In this document: in pieces, positions 12,086 to 23,408 of the stretch | How positions within the stretch are numbered: position 1 is the stretch's first letter | Layout: each line of letters opens with the position of its first letter | Source of the DNA: Gigaspora margarita | Taxonomy: Eukaryota; Glomeromycota; Glomeromycetes; Diversisporales; Gigasporaceae | Length of the DNA stretch: 64,000 nucleotides | Direction of reading: 5' to 3' | Assembly: GCA_009809945.1 (NCBI GenBank) | Contig: WTPW01000182.1 | Location: 437,558 to 501,557, forward strand | Notes under the pieces: model-generated | Database searches by the model: none | What the model was told of the DNA's origin: nothing | Seen by the model: the letters and a program-made list of their open reading frames with translations, nothing else | Position numbers and translations under genes: made by a program

Positions 12086-13018
12086 AGAGAAGTGCAGTAA
12101 ATCATATAATTTTTGGGACCCCATCTATCACATCCTATATATATCTATAGTATAAATAGCCAATAATATTGAAGTAAAATTGATTTTTAGTTAATCACAG
12201 ATATTTACTACATAGTAAAGTCTAAATTCTACTATGTCAATAGATAATTATCAATTAAGTAACCTTGTTCAGCAGACCAAAATACACATATTTTGAAATT
12301 TTTATTAAAATTGAAGAATTTTTTATTATTTAAGGGTAGGGTGAACATCGATCATTTTTACTAGTGATCATGTTACTAATTTTTTTACAATAACTTTTAA
12401 TTGAAATCAGGTGATGATCATATGATATTTATGTTGTATAATCTAGGCAAATTTCAATCAATCTAGGAAGAATTAATGATATATACAAGTATGTTTTTTT
12501 AAATAATACAGGGGTTCAAATTATTATAATTAGAATTAGAGGGTCTAATATATCTACCCCAAAACTTTTATAAAAATTGATTATGTAACATGTGTTTGAT
12601 TTTTGTGTAATATTTTTTTGGTTGATCTATTTATATAAGAAATGATCTATGTTCACCTTACCCTTAACTTTTAATTTTTTACATCATTGAATATATTTTT
12701 TTAAAAAATTTTAATTTTTTTGTAGAACATAAAAATCAAAAGTCAATTAATAAAAAATTCTTTTTTACTTATTAAAATTTTGTGTTAAGTATATTTTGAC
12801 CTTCTAAATAAGTTTACTTATGTGATTTTAATTAATTTGCTTAGTAAACTTTAGACTTTACTATGTAGCAACTTTTGTCAATTGTGGGGTAGCTTATTTT
12901 TAGATCAAAGATATTTTTGAGTTTTTTAAATATTATAAAATTTGATTGGTCAATAGTCCTGTACTAGGGGGTCAGGACCTATGTAAACCCTAATTATGTA
13001 ATTTACTGCACTTCTCTT
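12086..13018. mobile_element. Palindromic element, AGAGAAGTGCAGTAAAT termini
   Basis: Terminal AGAGAAGTGCAGTAAAT is inverted at 13002-13018. Further inside, CATAGTAAAGTCTAAA and GTTTACTTA-type blocks are also inverted. The same inner blocks flank the piggyBac element at 16741-21027, so this is a dispersed family. It is itself interrupted by a 330-bp TTAA-flanked MITE. Confidence 0.75.
12334..12663. mobile_element. 330-bp MITE, GGGTAGGGTGAAC termini, TTAA target
   Basis: Inverted ends GGGTAGGGTGAACATCGATC and GGGTAAGGTGAACATAGATC are flanked by TTAA at 12330-12333 and 12664-12667, the piggyBac signature. A second copy of the family is at 49863-50532. Confidence 0.88.
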
Positions 13019-13353
13019 AAATATAAAACTTATATTATGTACATAATCTTTATTTTATTTATTTAATACAAAAATATAAATATTATATATTTTTGCTAAT
13101 TTAAAAAGATTTGAGTTTTGGACAATTTTGGACAGTTTTGGACAGTTTTGGACATGTCCAAAACTGTCCAATCAAAAATTTTAATTGGACATATCCAATT
13201 CCCAACACTGCCCTAGCCCTACCTATCTGTGTAATGGCTTGGTACATGGAGCCTTTACCCTTACCTGTGGGTTCAAAAATCGATACCCTGGCCCAGCCCT
13301 TGTGGTACTACCTATGGGTACTCATAGGTAGCTCAGGCCCATGCAAAAGCCTA

Positions 13354-14457
13354 ATCACATCATAATACTATGTTACATTTTTATTAAAGACAATTTACTA
13401 TTAAATATATAAAAAATTACCTCTATAAAAGCACAACCTATTTATAAGCACTTTTTTGAAAAAAAGTACATATGTGACCAAATTGGTAATTGTAAGGGGT
13501 TAACTGTATAAAAAATATTAAAAATTAATATTAATTGTTTTAGATAAATAAAATATATTAGAACTCTACCCAATGATCCCTTATACTGAATTTTCAAGAA
13601 AACTAACCTATGAAAAACTAGATAGCTAGTATATTAAAATATACAAAACTCTACCAAAGCTGCTATCAGGTACAAAGTCCATTCACTAAGACATCTGCTA
13701 GTACTGAAATATAGTTAAAATAGAGGCAGACTCCTAAGTGAGGCACTTTGCCAGGCTTTGGTACTATTGAGCTAAGATGTAGTAGATATATTTAGAGACT
13801 TGCAAGTTCTATAGATATGAAAATAGAAGTAGTAACTTGGTAAGATATACTATTCTATATAGCGTAACTCTGTCAAACTCCTTCTAGTTTGGTACTTCCC
13901 CTAGCACCTATTTTGAACTTTTCAAAATTTCAAAAAAGTGGGCATTTCGGTTTGCTTTCTCCAAAAGATTAGCAATATTTACTTCTTCCAAATTGGGCTA
14001 TACTTATCTAATTTGAATCAGCATCATGAGTGAAGCATTTGGTTACAATATCAACAGTGAATAACATGTTAAAGATGTATTGGAGGAACCGTAAAATTTT
14101 ATACCAATTTAATTAGTGTTTTGTTTTTTCTTTTTGTTTTTATGATTAATGTTTTATTACATATAATATCTCAGTAGTAGTACTATATAGTATTATATAA
14201 TTTTTATAGTATAGATAATTAGTTCAGTAATTATTAAGATAGGTTTTTTTTCTTTGTTTTTCTCATTTTGTTTTTCTTTCTTTTGTTGTATTTGGGCTTT
14301 CGTATAGGTTGAGTAGCTTTTTCCCTTTTTTATCTCCTTTTATCTTTTTATTGAATTTGTTTTTCTTATTGGTGAACTGATGGAATCATTCCACCATAGA
14401 GACAAGATGAGAAGGATTTAAAGAAAAGAAGCAATCTTGATAAGATTTAGCAATATA
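13354..14457. other. Gene-free stretch
   Basis: AT-rich sequence without a supported gene. Homopolymer-rich TTTTTCTTTTTG tracts lie at about 14120-14370. I see no element boundary here. Confidence 0.4.
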
Positions 14458-14465
14458 CCAATAGT

Positions 14466-14744
14466 CAGTGTTGTATGTTTTGGCTGTTCACAGCCTTTTT
14501 TGGCATGTCCATGTTCAAAATTGTTCAAACATCCAAGATTGTCCAAAGCTTGTCCAGGCTTTAATAATTAATAAATCTATCTAAAAAATATATAACTATA
14601 TATTTTCATAGGTGCTAAACACATTCCAGTTAAAGTTAAAATAGGTTATCTTAATAAAATTTCAAGTAATTTTACTTTATTTAATTGTTCAAATTGTCCA
14701 AAATTGTCCAAATCATTGTCCAAAGCTGTTCCATGACAACACTG
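14466..14744 (-). mobile_element. 280-bp hAT-type MITE, copy 1
   Basis: Termini CAGTGTTGTATG and CATGACAACACTG are flanked by a perfect 8-bp duplication CCAATAGT (14458-14465 and 14745-14752). It is inverted relative to copies at 15835 and 23129. Repeated TTGTCCAAA/TTTGGACAA words fill the subterminal parts. Confidence 0.93.
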
Positions 14745-14752
14745 CCAATAGT

Positions 14753-15826
14753 GATTTGTGCTATCTCATAGGAAGTTGTGGGCCTCACATATAAGTGAAA
14801 ATATTGCTAGGCAAATTGCACCTAGTGGACTTTATATAGCACAAGTAAGTCTTTATTAGAAAAAAAGAAAGGTTCTAATTAGTAGCCAAGAATTAGAGTG
14901 ATATAGTTATCTACAATTTCTTATAATAAAGGCAGGATTGCTAGTTAAAAAAAAATAAATAAAATATATTAGAAATAAATATTTATTGTCACAGCTAATA
15001 CTAAAAATAGCTGATAGTGAAATTTGGAATCACAATTTGAAAATTATACCTGCTAAAATCCACATATACTTTTTAAGAATAGAGGGTACTATTTTATAAT
15101 CTTAATAGTAAATTTTTTTATATTTAATTTTATGAATATTATATTAAGCAAACTAATTTTAATTCTTAAAACAAGTTTGTAGAGCAGGTTTTTCTAATTT
15201 TAATAATAGTAAAATTGGTTAAAAACTCAGTAAAATATATATTTTTGGATATTAAAATTTAGTAATAAAACTAACTTATAAATTTACACAAATTGACCAA
15301 TCAAAATTAGCAATTTTGTGCAACCCAGAAAAATTTGTACTAACCCAGAAAAACTTTGTGATATATACAACTATATTTTTTTAAAATATAATAAGGGGAG
15401 TAACAAAAATCAGGTGATTTTTTAGGGAGGGAAGGGGGTAAAAAAAGTTGAAATTATATATAAGAACCTGACTATATATATATTAAAGAAGAGGAAGGGG
15501 GGTAGGCCTCTGATAAAAAATAATCAGGTGATTAATGACACGGCCCTAATAGTTCAAAATTTTACTATAATAGATAAATTATTTTATTTATATTTAAGTT
15601 TTACTAAAACGTACCTATGGTATTTTATACCATATTACACAAAACTATTAAAATAGCCAATCAAAAATTTAAGATTAGGTGTAATATAAAATTTTATTTT
15701 TTTTAAAAAAACATTCATATCTCAAAATTTTGCTTATGAAACCAACTTTGGGGTTCTAATAAAAAAAATTCTTTACTAAATTTTGTATATACTAATGCCC
15801 GAATAAAATCTCAGCCCTTACTCTAA
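14753..15826. other. Gene-free stretch
   Basis: No gene. AATCAGGTGATT occurs at about 15409 and again at 15524, bracketing a G-rich AGGGAGGGAAGGGGG tract. At 15740-15832 the recurrent polyT/TTAGAGTTAG module is seen on the minus strand. Confidence 0.4.
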
Positions 15827-15834
15827 CTCTAAAG

Positions 15835-16114
15835 CAGTGTTGTTACAGGACAGCTTTGGACAATAACTTGAACAATTTTGGACAATTTTGAACAATTAAA
15901 TAAAGTAAAATTACTTAAAATTTTATTAAGATAACCTATTTTAATTTTAACTAGAATGTGTTCAGCACTAAATAAATATATAGTTATATATTTTTTTAGG
16001 TAGATTTATTAATTATTAAAGCCTGGGCAAGCTTTAGACAATCTTGGATGTTTGGACAATTTTGGATATGAATAAGCCAAAAAAGGCTATGGACAGCCAA
16101 AATGTACAACACTG
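15835..16114 (+). mobile_element. 280-bp hAT-type MITE, copy 2
   Basis: Termini CAGTGTTGTTAC and GTACAACACTG are flanked by a perfect 8-bp duplication CTCTAAAG (15827-15834 and 16115-16122). Same family as 14466-14744 and 23129-23408. Confidence 0.94.
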
Positions 16115-17694
16115 CTCTAAAGTAATCAAAATTTATTTTTTGTTTTATAAAAATTTATTTTTTTGTTTTTGTTATTAGATTTGCAAATCTAATTTACCTA
16201 TGGCAGTATTGGACTATAATATATATGACCAATATGATCTATATGACTAGTCATAGATCATTTAGTCATTTTGTGAGTATATATGATCTATAACATTATA
16301 TGACCAATATGATCTAAATAACCAGTCATAGATCATGCAAATATACATAATCTATGACTCTTAGTTATATAGATAACTAATAAAATCTTTATGGTAATGC
16401 TAAGAGAAAACTCTAATTTAGGTTACTAGTTTTTTTTAGCTATTATTTATAGTTTGTTTACTCTATATTGCTGAACATAAGCTACCTCTAAAATAGGATA
16501 CCCCTCTTTTGGTCAAAAAACTCAAAAATGTCTGATACAAAAATAAACTACTACACAATCGATAAAAGTCACTATATAGTAAAGTCCAAACTTTACTAAG
16601 TAAATCGATTAAAGTCGCTTAAGTAAACTTATTTAGGAGATTAAAATACGTATATTCTGAAATTTACAATAAAATTGGAGAACTTTTTATTAATTGGATT
16701 TTAATTTTTACATTCAGCAATTAGATTAAAATTTTATTAATGGCTATCCGTTTGCTGTACTAAATTTAGTACAAAATACTAAATTTAGTACAGTTTAAAA
16801 ATTGGAATAAAACAAAATTATACTTAATTAACACATGAAATTTTTGTACAAATGTATAAAAAAGAAGATAAGGTTTATTTTGGTAATTAAATAGTAATTC
16901 TTATTATAGTTAGTGCATGCAAATATCGTTATAACTTCTATTGAGAGTTCGATCATCTTCACCGATCAGATACCAAATTATTTCCTAAAAATGCCAAGAA
17001 CCGGTTTTATAAAAACACGTACCAACCTATAATTAGTAAAGTAGTATTTACTATTTCATTTCAATTTCATCATCTGATCATAAATAAGTCTTTGTTGCTA
17101 CTTCTAATCGACTTAAACTTGGGAAAATACAATAGTGATAAGTAATATAAAAAGTTTTAATTTGTAATAACAATGGGAATTTAAAGTAAAATGAGTTAAT
17201 AGTTTTAGGAGTAAATAAACAATGAGTATATTGTTGTACACAAGTAATATAGTAAACTGATACGTTTTTTCTTTAACGTTAACGATAAAAGGCTTATTAA
17301 AACAGCATATTTATACTATATAGAATCGTATTAAATTTCATTTAAAAAAACACAAAGTTTAAATTTTATTCTTGCTTAACGAATAATACTTTCACTATAT
17401 ATATGTTTTTTTAGTTGCTAAAGAAGGTACGTGTAATTATTAAGTCTATTTAAATTGATAGAATTTCATATTAATATATGCAAATAATTTTTTATCAATC
17501 ACAAATTTTTAGACATTATAAAAGCTGTTGAATTATCTAAAGTACCGTATAAGCCTTCATTTTTTGCTAATAATAGTGTAAGCCTTCACTTTTGCTAAAT
17601 GTATACCTTCACTTTTGTTAAAAACATTAAGTAATATTATCTATTACCTTAGCGTTTCTTGCTTCCTGCTATATACATATCATAACATGTGTGT

Positions 17695-18712
17695 TAGTGT
17701 TTTGAACTGAGAACAAAATCATCAATCGGTTACCTGAGCCAGTTTACCCGATTCTAATCAGGTTAACCAGGATTATTTCGGTTAACTCAGTTAGCCCGAG
17801 TTATCCAGCAACCAGACAGAATTTCTAATCAGTTAATTCGGTTGACCCGAATTATCAAGCAACTGGATCAGAATTTCTAATCAGTTAATTCAGTTAACCC
17901 GAGTTATCCAGCTTAGCTGGGTCAACCGGAACATAATTTAAAAGTTATAAATTATTTTAATGTTGCATAATTGATACTGCTTCTAATATTGTTTTATTCT
18001 TTAAATTGACACACTATTGGAATTAATACAAGCCATAGAACTGGATCGATATCTTACTATACGTGAAAAAACAATCAAATCTAACGATTTTTTTCAAGTT
18101 CTTGTTCTTTTGCTTAATTATAATAGATAGCCAAAAAGAAGTATTGTGGATAGACCATGACCAGGCAGAACCCAGCCAAAAGAATGAGGAAAGAGGAAAA
18201 GAAAACCCTGGATTTATGACAGCATTGATAATAGTTTGCTTGAAAATTTTCTTTGGGGCATATTAGTATATAACTTAAGTAATATTTGTTAAGCGTTATA
18301 AAAAAAAATCTAAACGAAAGTTTAAAAAAATAATTTAAATGAAAGTTTAATAAGTTATATAAAAAATAATTTAAGCAAAAGGTTTAGTAAGTAATATAAA
18401 AAAATAATTTAAGCAAAGGTTTAGTAAGTTATATGAAAGAATAATTTGAGCAAAGGTTTAATTAATAATTTGAGCAAAAGCGAATTATTTAACTCCCTGC
18501 ACCTGCGCCTCTACCATGCAAACCTTGTTACATAGTACAACAATTTTTGTAATCGGTTAACCATATACCCGATTATGTCAGGTTAACTGGTTACCCGACT
18601 ATCAACCAATTATATCAGATTAACCGATTAAGCATTTTATTCAATCGGTTAACCAGATTTCTTTCAGTTCGGTTCAGTTACCCGATTATAGACCAACTGG
18701 GTCAAATCACTA
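17695..18712. mobile_element. 1-kb hAT-type MITE inside piggyBac, TAGTGNTTTGA termini
   Basis: Termini TAGTGTTTTGA and, inverted, TAGTGATTTGA are flanked by a perfect 8-bp duplication ATGTGTGT (17687-17694 and 18713-18720). Both ends carry degenerate repeats of AATCGGTTAACC/ACCCGAGTTATCCAGC type (17720-17935 and 18550-18710). It lies 3 bp upstream of the transposase ATG (18724) and so separates the gene from its original upstream region. Middle: AAAGGTTTAGTAAGTTATAT-type tandem units at 18310-18470. Confidence 0.92.
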
Positions 18713-18723
18713 ATGTGTGTATA

Positions 18724-20723
18724 ATGCCAAGAGTATCGGATAAGGTTACAATTGGAGAACAGGTTAGTTGCAGGGGACCAGCGTTACCAAAAAAAATAAT
18801 AACAGAATACTTTAAAGAATATGAAAATGAAGTGAAAGAACTATGTATCTATGGTATAGTTGTTGGTGAGTTAAATGTAGCAGGGCGTCAGATATTTAAA
18901 ATAAGATTAGAAGAAATTGAAGGAAATATAGTTGTGGACATTCTTGCAGGTAACTTACAATATGAAAAACAAATTGATTTAGATGAACAAGAATCACCAA
19001 ATGTAGAAGAATTTCTTAACGATCTTGAAGAGTTTCCTAGTGATAGTGAAAGTAGCTCAGAGGATGATAGTTCTGATAATTCTAATGAAACTAATTCTTT
19101 TATCGGAATAAATTGGAAAGAAAAGCCAATAACTATCGATTCACGAGAAGCTAATTTAGCATATACTAATGCATACAGAGTTAATATTTCATCAATTAAT
19201 TTTGTTTCACCTTATACATTATTTTTTCGATATCTTCCATTAAATTATATTGAACAATATGTTATTCTTTCCATTAATATTCATAGAAGAGAAAGTGAAG
19301 AATGGATAGATTTAGACCTTAATGAATACCAGTTATGGATAGGTTTGTGGGTGTTTATCTCTATCTTTCCTGTAAGTGATCAACATTTTTACTGGAAAAC
19401 AACATGTGAACAAACAAAACCTATAGAACCCTTTGCTTTTAATCACTAGATGAGTCTTAAGTAATTTGAGCAAATTTTATCATATCATATATTAATGACA
19501 CCTTATGAATTAAGAGCACCAAATCTCAGCGATCCATTATATTCTGTTCGTAGCTTTATCGATGCTTTTAATAATAATTTAGTTGAAGCTATGAAACCCG
19601 AAAAAACTTTATGCATTGATGAGTCAATGAACACATGGTTAGATAAAATAAATAAAATTCCAGGTCGCCGCAAAATACCATGAAAGCAACATCCAGTAGG
19701 TCAAAAGTGGAAAGTTCTTGCTGATAGTTCTACTAATATTATTATTCAGTTAGAACCTTGTAAGGACAAAGAAATCAAAAAAAAGCAATTTGCAGCAGAT
19801 TATGGCAGTACTGCTGCATATGTATTATGGTTAGCACATCCATAGTTTGGTAGTGGACGTACAATAGTTGGTGATAGTTGGTTTGGGTCACCAAAACTTT
19901 GTGTATTGTTAATGAAAAATGGATTATACAGCATTTTTCATGTTAAAAAAAGACATAGATGGCCTCTTAACTATCCTTGTGATATGATTCAAAAGCTTAA
20001 AACTACTTATGGATCTTTTATTTCAAAAGTTGCAACGATTGATGATGTATATTTAATTGCTGCATCTTTACGGGATCGAAAGCCACAATGTATTATTGCA
20101 ATAGCATCAACTACAGCAAATGAAGAAGAAGTTACATGAGTAGTAAAAAATAATTCTAATTCATCGACTATTAAATTTATAATGGCAAAAATTTTTCATG
20201 AATATTCTAAGTCAAAAGGAGCCGTTGATATTAATAATCAGGTATATACTAGTATTTTTTTATTATTTAGTATATTATTTTAAACTTAATTAATTATAAT
20301 TAGGTGCGTGATACTATGCCTTCTTTTCATGATATTATGAGAGGAACTAGCTGGCAAGTGCGTATATTTGCATTTTTACTTGGTATTGCTGAAGCAAATG
20401 CCTTTTTTACTTTTAAAAAATAGCATGAAAATGCACAAAATATGGCATATTTTGATTTTAAATGACAGCTAGCACACGAAATAATCAGTAAACATAGTCA
20501 AATAAATAAAAATTTAATATCAACAATGCAAACTCAATCACAAACAAATCAACAACAACATTAATTATTTTCAATTCCAACATGAAAAAATGATTTAGGC
20601 AATATAATTTATCCACAACTTCATTGTAAATCTTGTAGTACACGAACAAGATATCATTGTAGTTGTGATGCTTCAAAAGGACTTTGTAAAGAATGTTTTA
20701 GTAACTATCTTTTAAATATGTAA
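18724..20723 (+). pseudogene. piggyBac-type transposase, interrupted by stops
   Basis: Cut-and-paste transposase of the DDE_Tnp_1_7 (piggyBac) type. It opens at ATG 18724 with an acidic N-terminal region (about residues 80-130, rich in D/E/S). The core follows in the order YELRAPNLSDPLYSVRSF, CIDESMNTWLDK (first catalytic Asp), VGDSWFGSPKLCVLLMKNG (second Asp), SKGAVDINNQ (third Asp). After a 62-bp GT-AG intron (20242-20303) the frame resumes with PSFHDIMRGTSWQVRIFAFL. The C-terminus is a Cys-rich finger, CKSCSTRTRYHCSCD...CKECF, as in other piggyBac proteins, ending at TAA 20721. In-frame stops at about 19447, 19681, 19842, 20137, 20421, 20462, 20561 and 20584 show decay, although every family landmark is still recognisable. 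Confidence 0.93.
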
Positions 20724-21528
20724 ATATATAAATAAATAAAATATATTTTAAGTATTGTTTTGTTTTATTATATATATAGTTAATAAATTATTTGCTAAAA
20801 CGACTGTACTAAATTTAGTATAGCAAATTTTTAATATAATTGTATATAATTAAAATTAATTTACTTTAAATTTTTATTAATAAATATTATTTAAAATTTT
20901 ATATTTATATGTATTTAATATTAAATTATATTATAATAAATTATAAAAAAAATTAATTAAATCGTTAGTTCAAAAACAATTTTTTTATAGTATACTAAAT
21001 TTAGTACAAATTCAAAATGGATAGCCATTAACAAAATATATTCATTGAATGTAAAAATTAAAAGTCAAATAATAAAAAGTATTTCTATTTTGATAAAACT
21101 TTTACAATATGTGTAGTTTAGTCTCTCCTACATGTTTACTTAAGTACTAATAATCGATTTATATAGTAAAATTTAGACTTTACTATATAACAATTATTGC
21201 TGATTGACCAAAAATCGATTATATCTAAAAATAACTTGTTTTATACATTCTTTTAAGTAAAATTCTTTAAGTTCTATATATAGATCATATGACTATTAAT
21301 CATATCATAATAAAATTATGATCATAACAATCATATAACAAGTAAACATATATCATATGATTTTAATCATATGAATTATAGTTTAACAACTATATGATTA
21401 TAATCTTTTAAAAAAATTTATATGACATATAAATTGGCCAACACTAACCTATGGTGGTAAACACCATAAGTGCGTTTTATAATAATTGTTATATTTTGTA
21501 AAATTTAATAAGAATTAGTTGTAAGACT

Positions 21529-21755
21529 ATATAAAGTTAATTTTTTGGTTCTTATAATATGAGACAAAAAAAATGACCCGGCTGGCTGGATTTTTATTTA
21601 AAAAATTTTATATATAAAAATTTATAAAATTTTTAAAATATTTAAAAATTTTTTTTTTGAAATTTTACTAGACTATTAAAACATATAAAAATTTTTTAAA
21701 AAAATTTTTCAAAATATGACCCGGCCAGGTTATGAGAACCAAAAAATTAACTTTA
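21529..21755. mobile_element. Short inverted-repeat element, ATAAAGTTAATTTTTTGGTT termini
   Basis: ATAAAGTTAATTTTTTGGTT at the left is inverted at the right, and ATGACCCGGC(T/C)GG(C/T) occurs near both arms. The interior is A/T homopolymers. No clear target duplication. Confidence 0.6.
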
Positions 21756-22013
21756 TGTGGTCTAATTTAAAAAAGTTTTATTAGTAGCATTTATTAGTTT
21801 TATATAAAATTTTCAAAATACTATATAAATCTATATAAAAAAAATCTACATACTCTCTACCCTTAATAATCAATTTTAATTCTAAACCCTAACCAAACTC
21901 TAAAAAAAACTAACAAAATTATCCCAAAAAATTTTTTAAAAAATTTGTATCAAAATAGGATGAAATCTTAGTGTTAGTCATTTTTAGCATTAGCTACAAC
22001 ATTTATTATTGTA

Positions 22014-22581
22014 TAGTACAGACAACCTAGTTATTAGGGTTCCTCAAATTCAAATTAAATCAAATATTGGGTCAATTTGAATTTGAGCAAATCAAATTGA
22101 CTCTGATTTGAATTTGATTTGATTCAAATATTTGGATTTAAATTTGATTTGAATTTGAATTTTTAATAGTAATTTTCAAATCAAATCAAATATTTGTCAA
22201 ATCAAATCAAATTTGGCCAGATTTGAATTTGATCAAATCAAATATAGTCAAATTTGAATTTGAATTTGATCAAATATTTGATTCAAATATTTGAAGATCA
22301 AATCAAATCGCAGAACCCTACTAGTCATAAACAAAAAATACTATCTTAAAATATTAAATTAAAACAAGCTTAACACTTCCACATTCTTAAATTTTTTTAA
22401 ATCTATTATAAAAAAGTTATTACAAGTTGAAATTATAATTTTTTATAATTAAATATAAAATTTGGCCACTTTATATATAAATATTAGCTAAATTTTTAAA
22501 TTGGTCTCTTTATATATAAAAATAAAATCTGAATTTGGCTACTAAAAATTTTTATTGGTTGGGACTAATTTGTCTGCACTA
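22014..22581 (-). mobile_element. MITE derived from the 38816-43254 transposon family
   Basis: Ends TAGTACAGACAACCTAGT and, inverted, TAGTGCAGACAAATTAGTCC are each followed outward by TA. Reverse-complemented, its interior (AATAAAAATTTTTAGTAGCC..., then GATTTAAAAAAATTTAAGAA...) runs collinear with the left 320 bp of the autonomous-looking element at 38816. It then jumps straight to the other terminus, as expected for an internal-deletion derivative. It is interrupted by the 286-bp element 22035-22320. Confidence 0.85.
22035..22320. mobile_element. 286-bp hAT-type MITE made of TTTGAATTTGA repeats
   Basis: Termini TAGGGTTC(C)T and AGAACCCTA are flanked by CTAGTTAT (22027-22034) and CTAGTCAT (22321-22328), an 8-bp duplication with one mismatch. 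The body is almost entirely irregular CAAATTTGAATTTGATCAAA units in both orientations. Confidence 0.85.
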
Positions 22582-23128
22582 TAAAATAGAAAAGAATATT
22601 AAAAAATATAATTTATTGATTTAAATATAATGATAAAAATAATTGATATTATTTATATTTATTCTTTATTTATTGTAACTATTCTTTAAACAATATAAAA
22701 GTTTTTTTATATATTTATAGTATAACTTTGCAATAGTTATATTTACATTTGTCACAATCCTGCTAGAACCCCAAACAATATATATATAGATTATATTGAA
22801 ATTTTAGCTAAAAAATTTACAAAAATATATTTGAAAGAATCCATAGCAAAAGGTAGTTTTGAAAAAATCATATAATTTTAAAAAAAATCATTACTAAACT
22901 TAATATATAATTATTAAGAGGTTTACTAACCACTAGCCTGGATGGTTTTACTAAATACTATTCCCAAAATCAACTAATAAAATTTTTCGATTTTATTTAT
23001 TAAGCAATATCGATTTAATATATATAAAAAAATTAATTACAGCATAATATATAACTTTATTGATTCACTTATGAAAATACAAATACAATAATAAATACTC
23101 CCAACTTATTTAACTATACACCCTATTC
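22582..23128. other. Gene-free AT-rich stretch
   Basis: I see nothing but AT-rich low-complexity sequence. Confidence 0.4.
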
Positions 23129-23408
23129 TAGTGTTGTCATAGGACAGCTTTGGACAATGCTTTGGACAATTTTGGACAATTTTGGACAATTAAATAAAGT
23201 AAAATTACTTAAAATTTTATTAAAATAATCTATTTTAATTTTAACTAGAATGTGTTCTGTACCTAAAAAAATATTTAGTTATATATTATTTAGATAGATT
23301 TATTAATTATTAAAGTCTGGACAAGCTTTGGACAATCTTGGACATTTGGACAATTTTGAACATGAGCAAGCCAAAAAAGGCTGTGGATAGCCAAAACGTA
23401 CAACACTA
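23129..23408 (+). mobile_element. 280-bp hAT-type MITE, copy 3
   Basis: Termini TAGTGTTGTCAT and ACGTACAACACTA are flanked by a perfect 8-bp duplication CCCTATTC (23121-23128 and 23409-23416). Internally it is very close to copy 2 (15835-16114). Confidence 0.94.

Larger units (their letters stand above)
11842..13210. mobile_element. hAT-type non-autonomous element with nested insertions
   Basis: Inverted termini CAGTGTTGGGAAATTGGA and CAGTGTTGGGAATTGGA are flanked by CCCTGGCC (11834-11841) and CCCTAGCC (13211-13218), an 8-bp duplication with one mismatch. The subterminal parts repeat TTTTGGACA many times in both orientations, as in the 280-bp family at 14466, 15835 and 23129. The core is occupied by a palindromic element. 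Confidence 0.85.
10402..13353. mobile_element. Outer element of a nest, TAGGCTTYYGCATGGGCC termini
   Basis: The left end TAGGCTTCCGCATGGGCC and the inverted right end TAGGCTTTTGCATGGGCC match over about 18 bp, and both continue into GC-richer ACCTAYGAGTACCC-type sequence. The flanking 8-mers do not match (TGGTAGTA and ATCACATC), so the target duplication is eroded or the ends are misjudged. Inside lie a small TA-flanked MITE and, near the right end, the hAT-type element 11842-13210. Confidence 0.6.
16741..21027 (+). mobile_element. piggyBac element (4.29 kb), TTAA target
   Basis: Inverted termini TGGCTATCC...GGATAGCCA are immediately flanked by TTAA (16737-16740 and 21028-21031). Subterminal TACTAAATTTAGTA palindromes are present at both ends. 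It contains a piggyBac-type transposase pseudogene on the + strand. A 1-kb hAT-type MITE has inserted between the left end and the transposase. Confidence 0.95.
16480..21240. mobile_element. Palindromic element split by piggyBac
   Basis: Blocks left of 16741 (TATATAGTAAAGTCCAAACT, AAGTAAACTTATTTAGGAGA) reappear inverted right of 21027. The family is that of 12086-13018. The two halves abut exactly at the duplicated TTAA of the piggyBac element. The outer limits are approximate because the outermost 50 bp have diverged. Confidence 0.65.
16204..21446. mobile_element. hAT-type element hosting a three-level nest
   Basis: Left end CAGTATTGGAC and inverted right end TAGTGTTGGCC are flanked by a perfect 8-bp duplication ACCTATGG (16196-16203 and 21447-21454). 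Without its insertions it is about 0.5 kb of TATATGACCAATATGATCTA-like and ATCATATGATT-like repeats. A related end pair occurs at 47614-47767. Everything from about 16480 to 21240 is inserted material. Confidence 0.85.

Noticed and set aside
13111..13365. 84-codon ORF
   Set aside because: It spans the terminal TTTTGGACA repeats of the hAT-type element and the end of the enclosing element.
18724..20723. Stop-codon readthrough or reassignment in the piggyBac frame
   Set aside because: TAG, TGA and TAA all interrupt it, while the TPR gene, the dehydrogenase and the 731-aa gene follow the standard code; decay is simpler.
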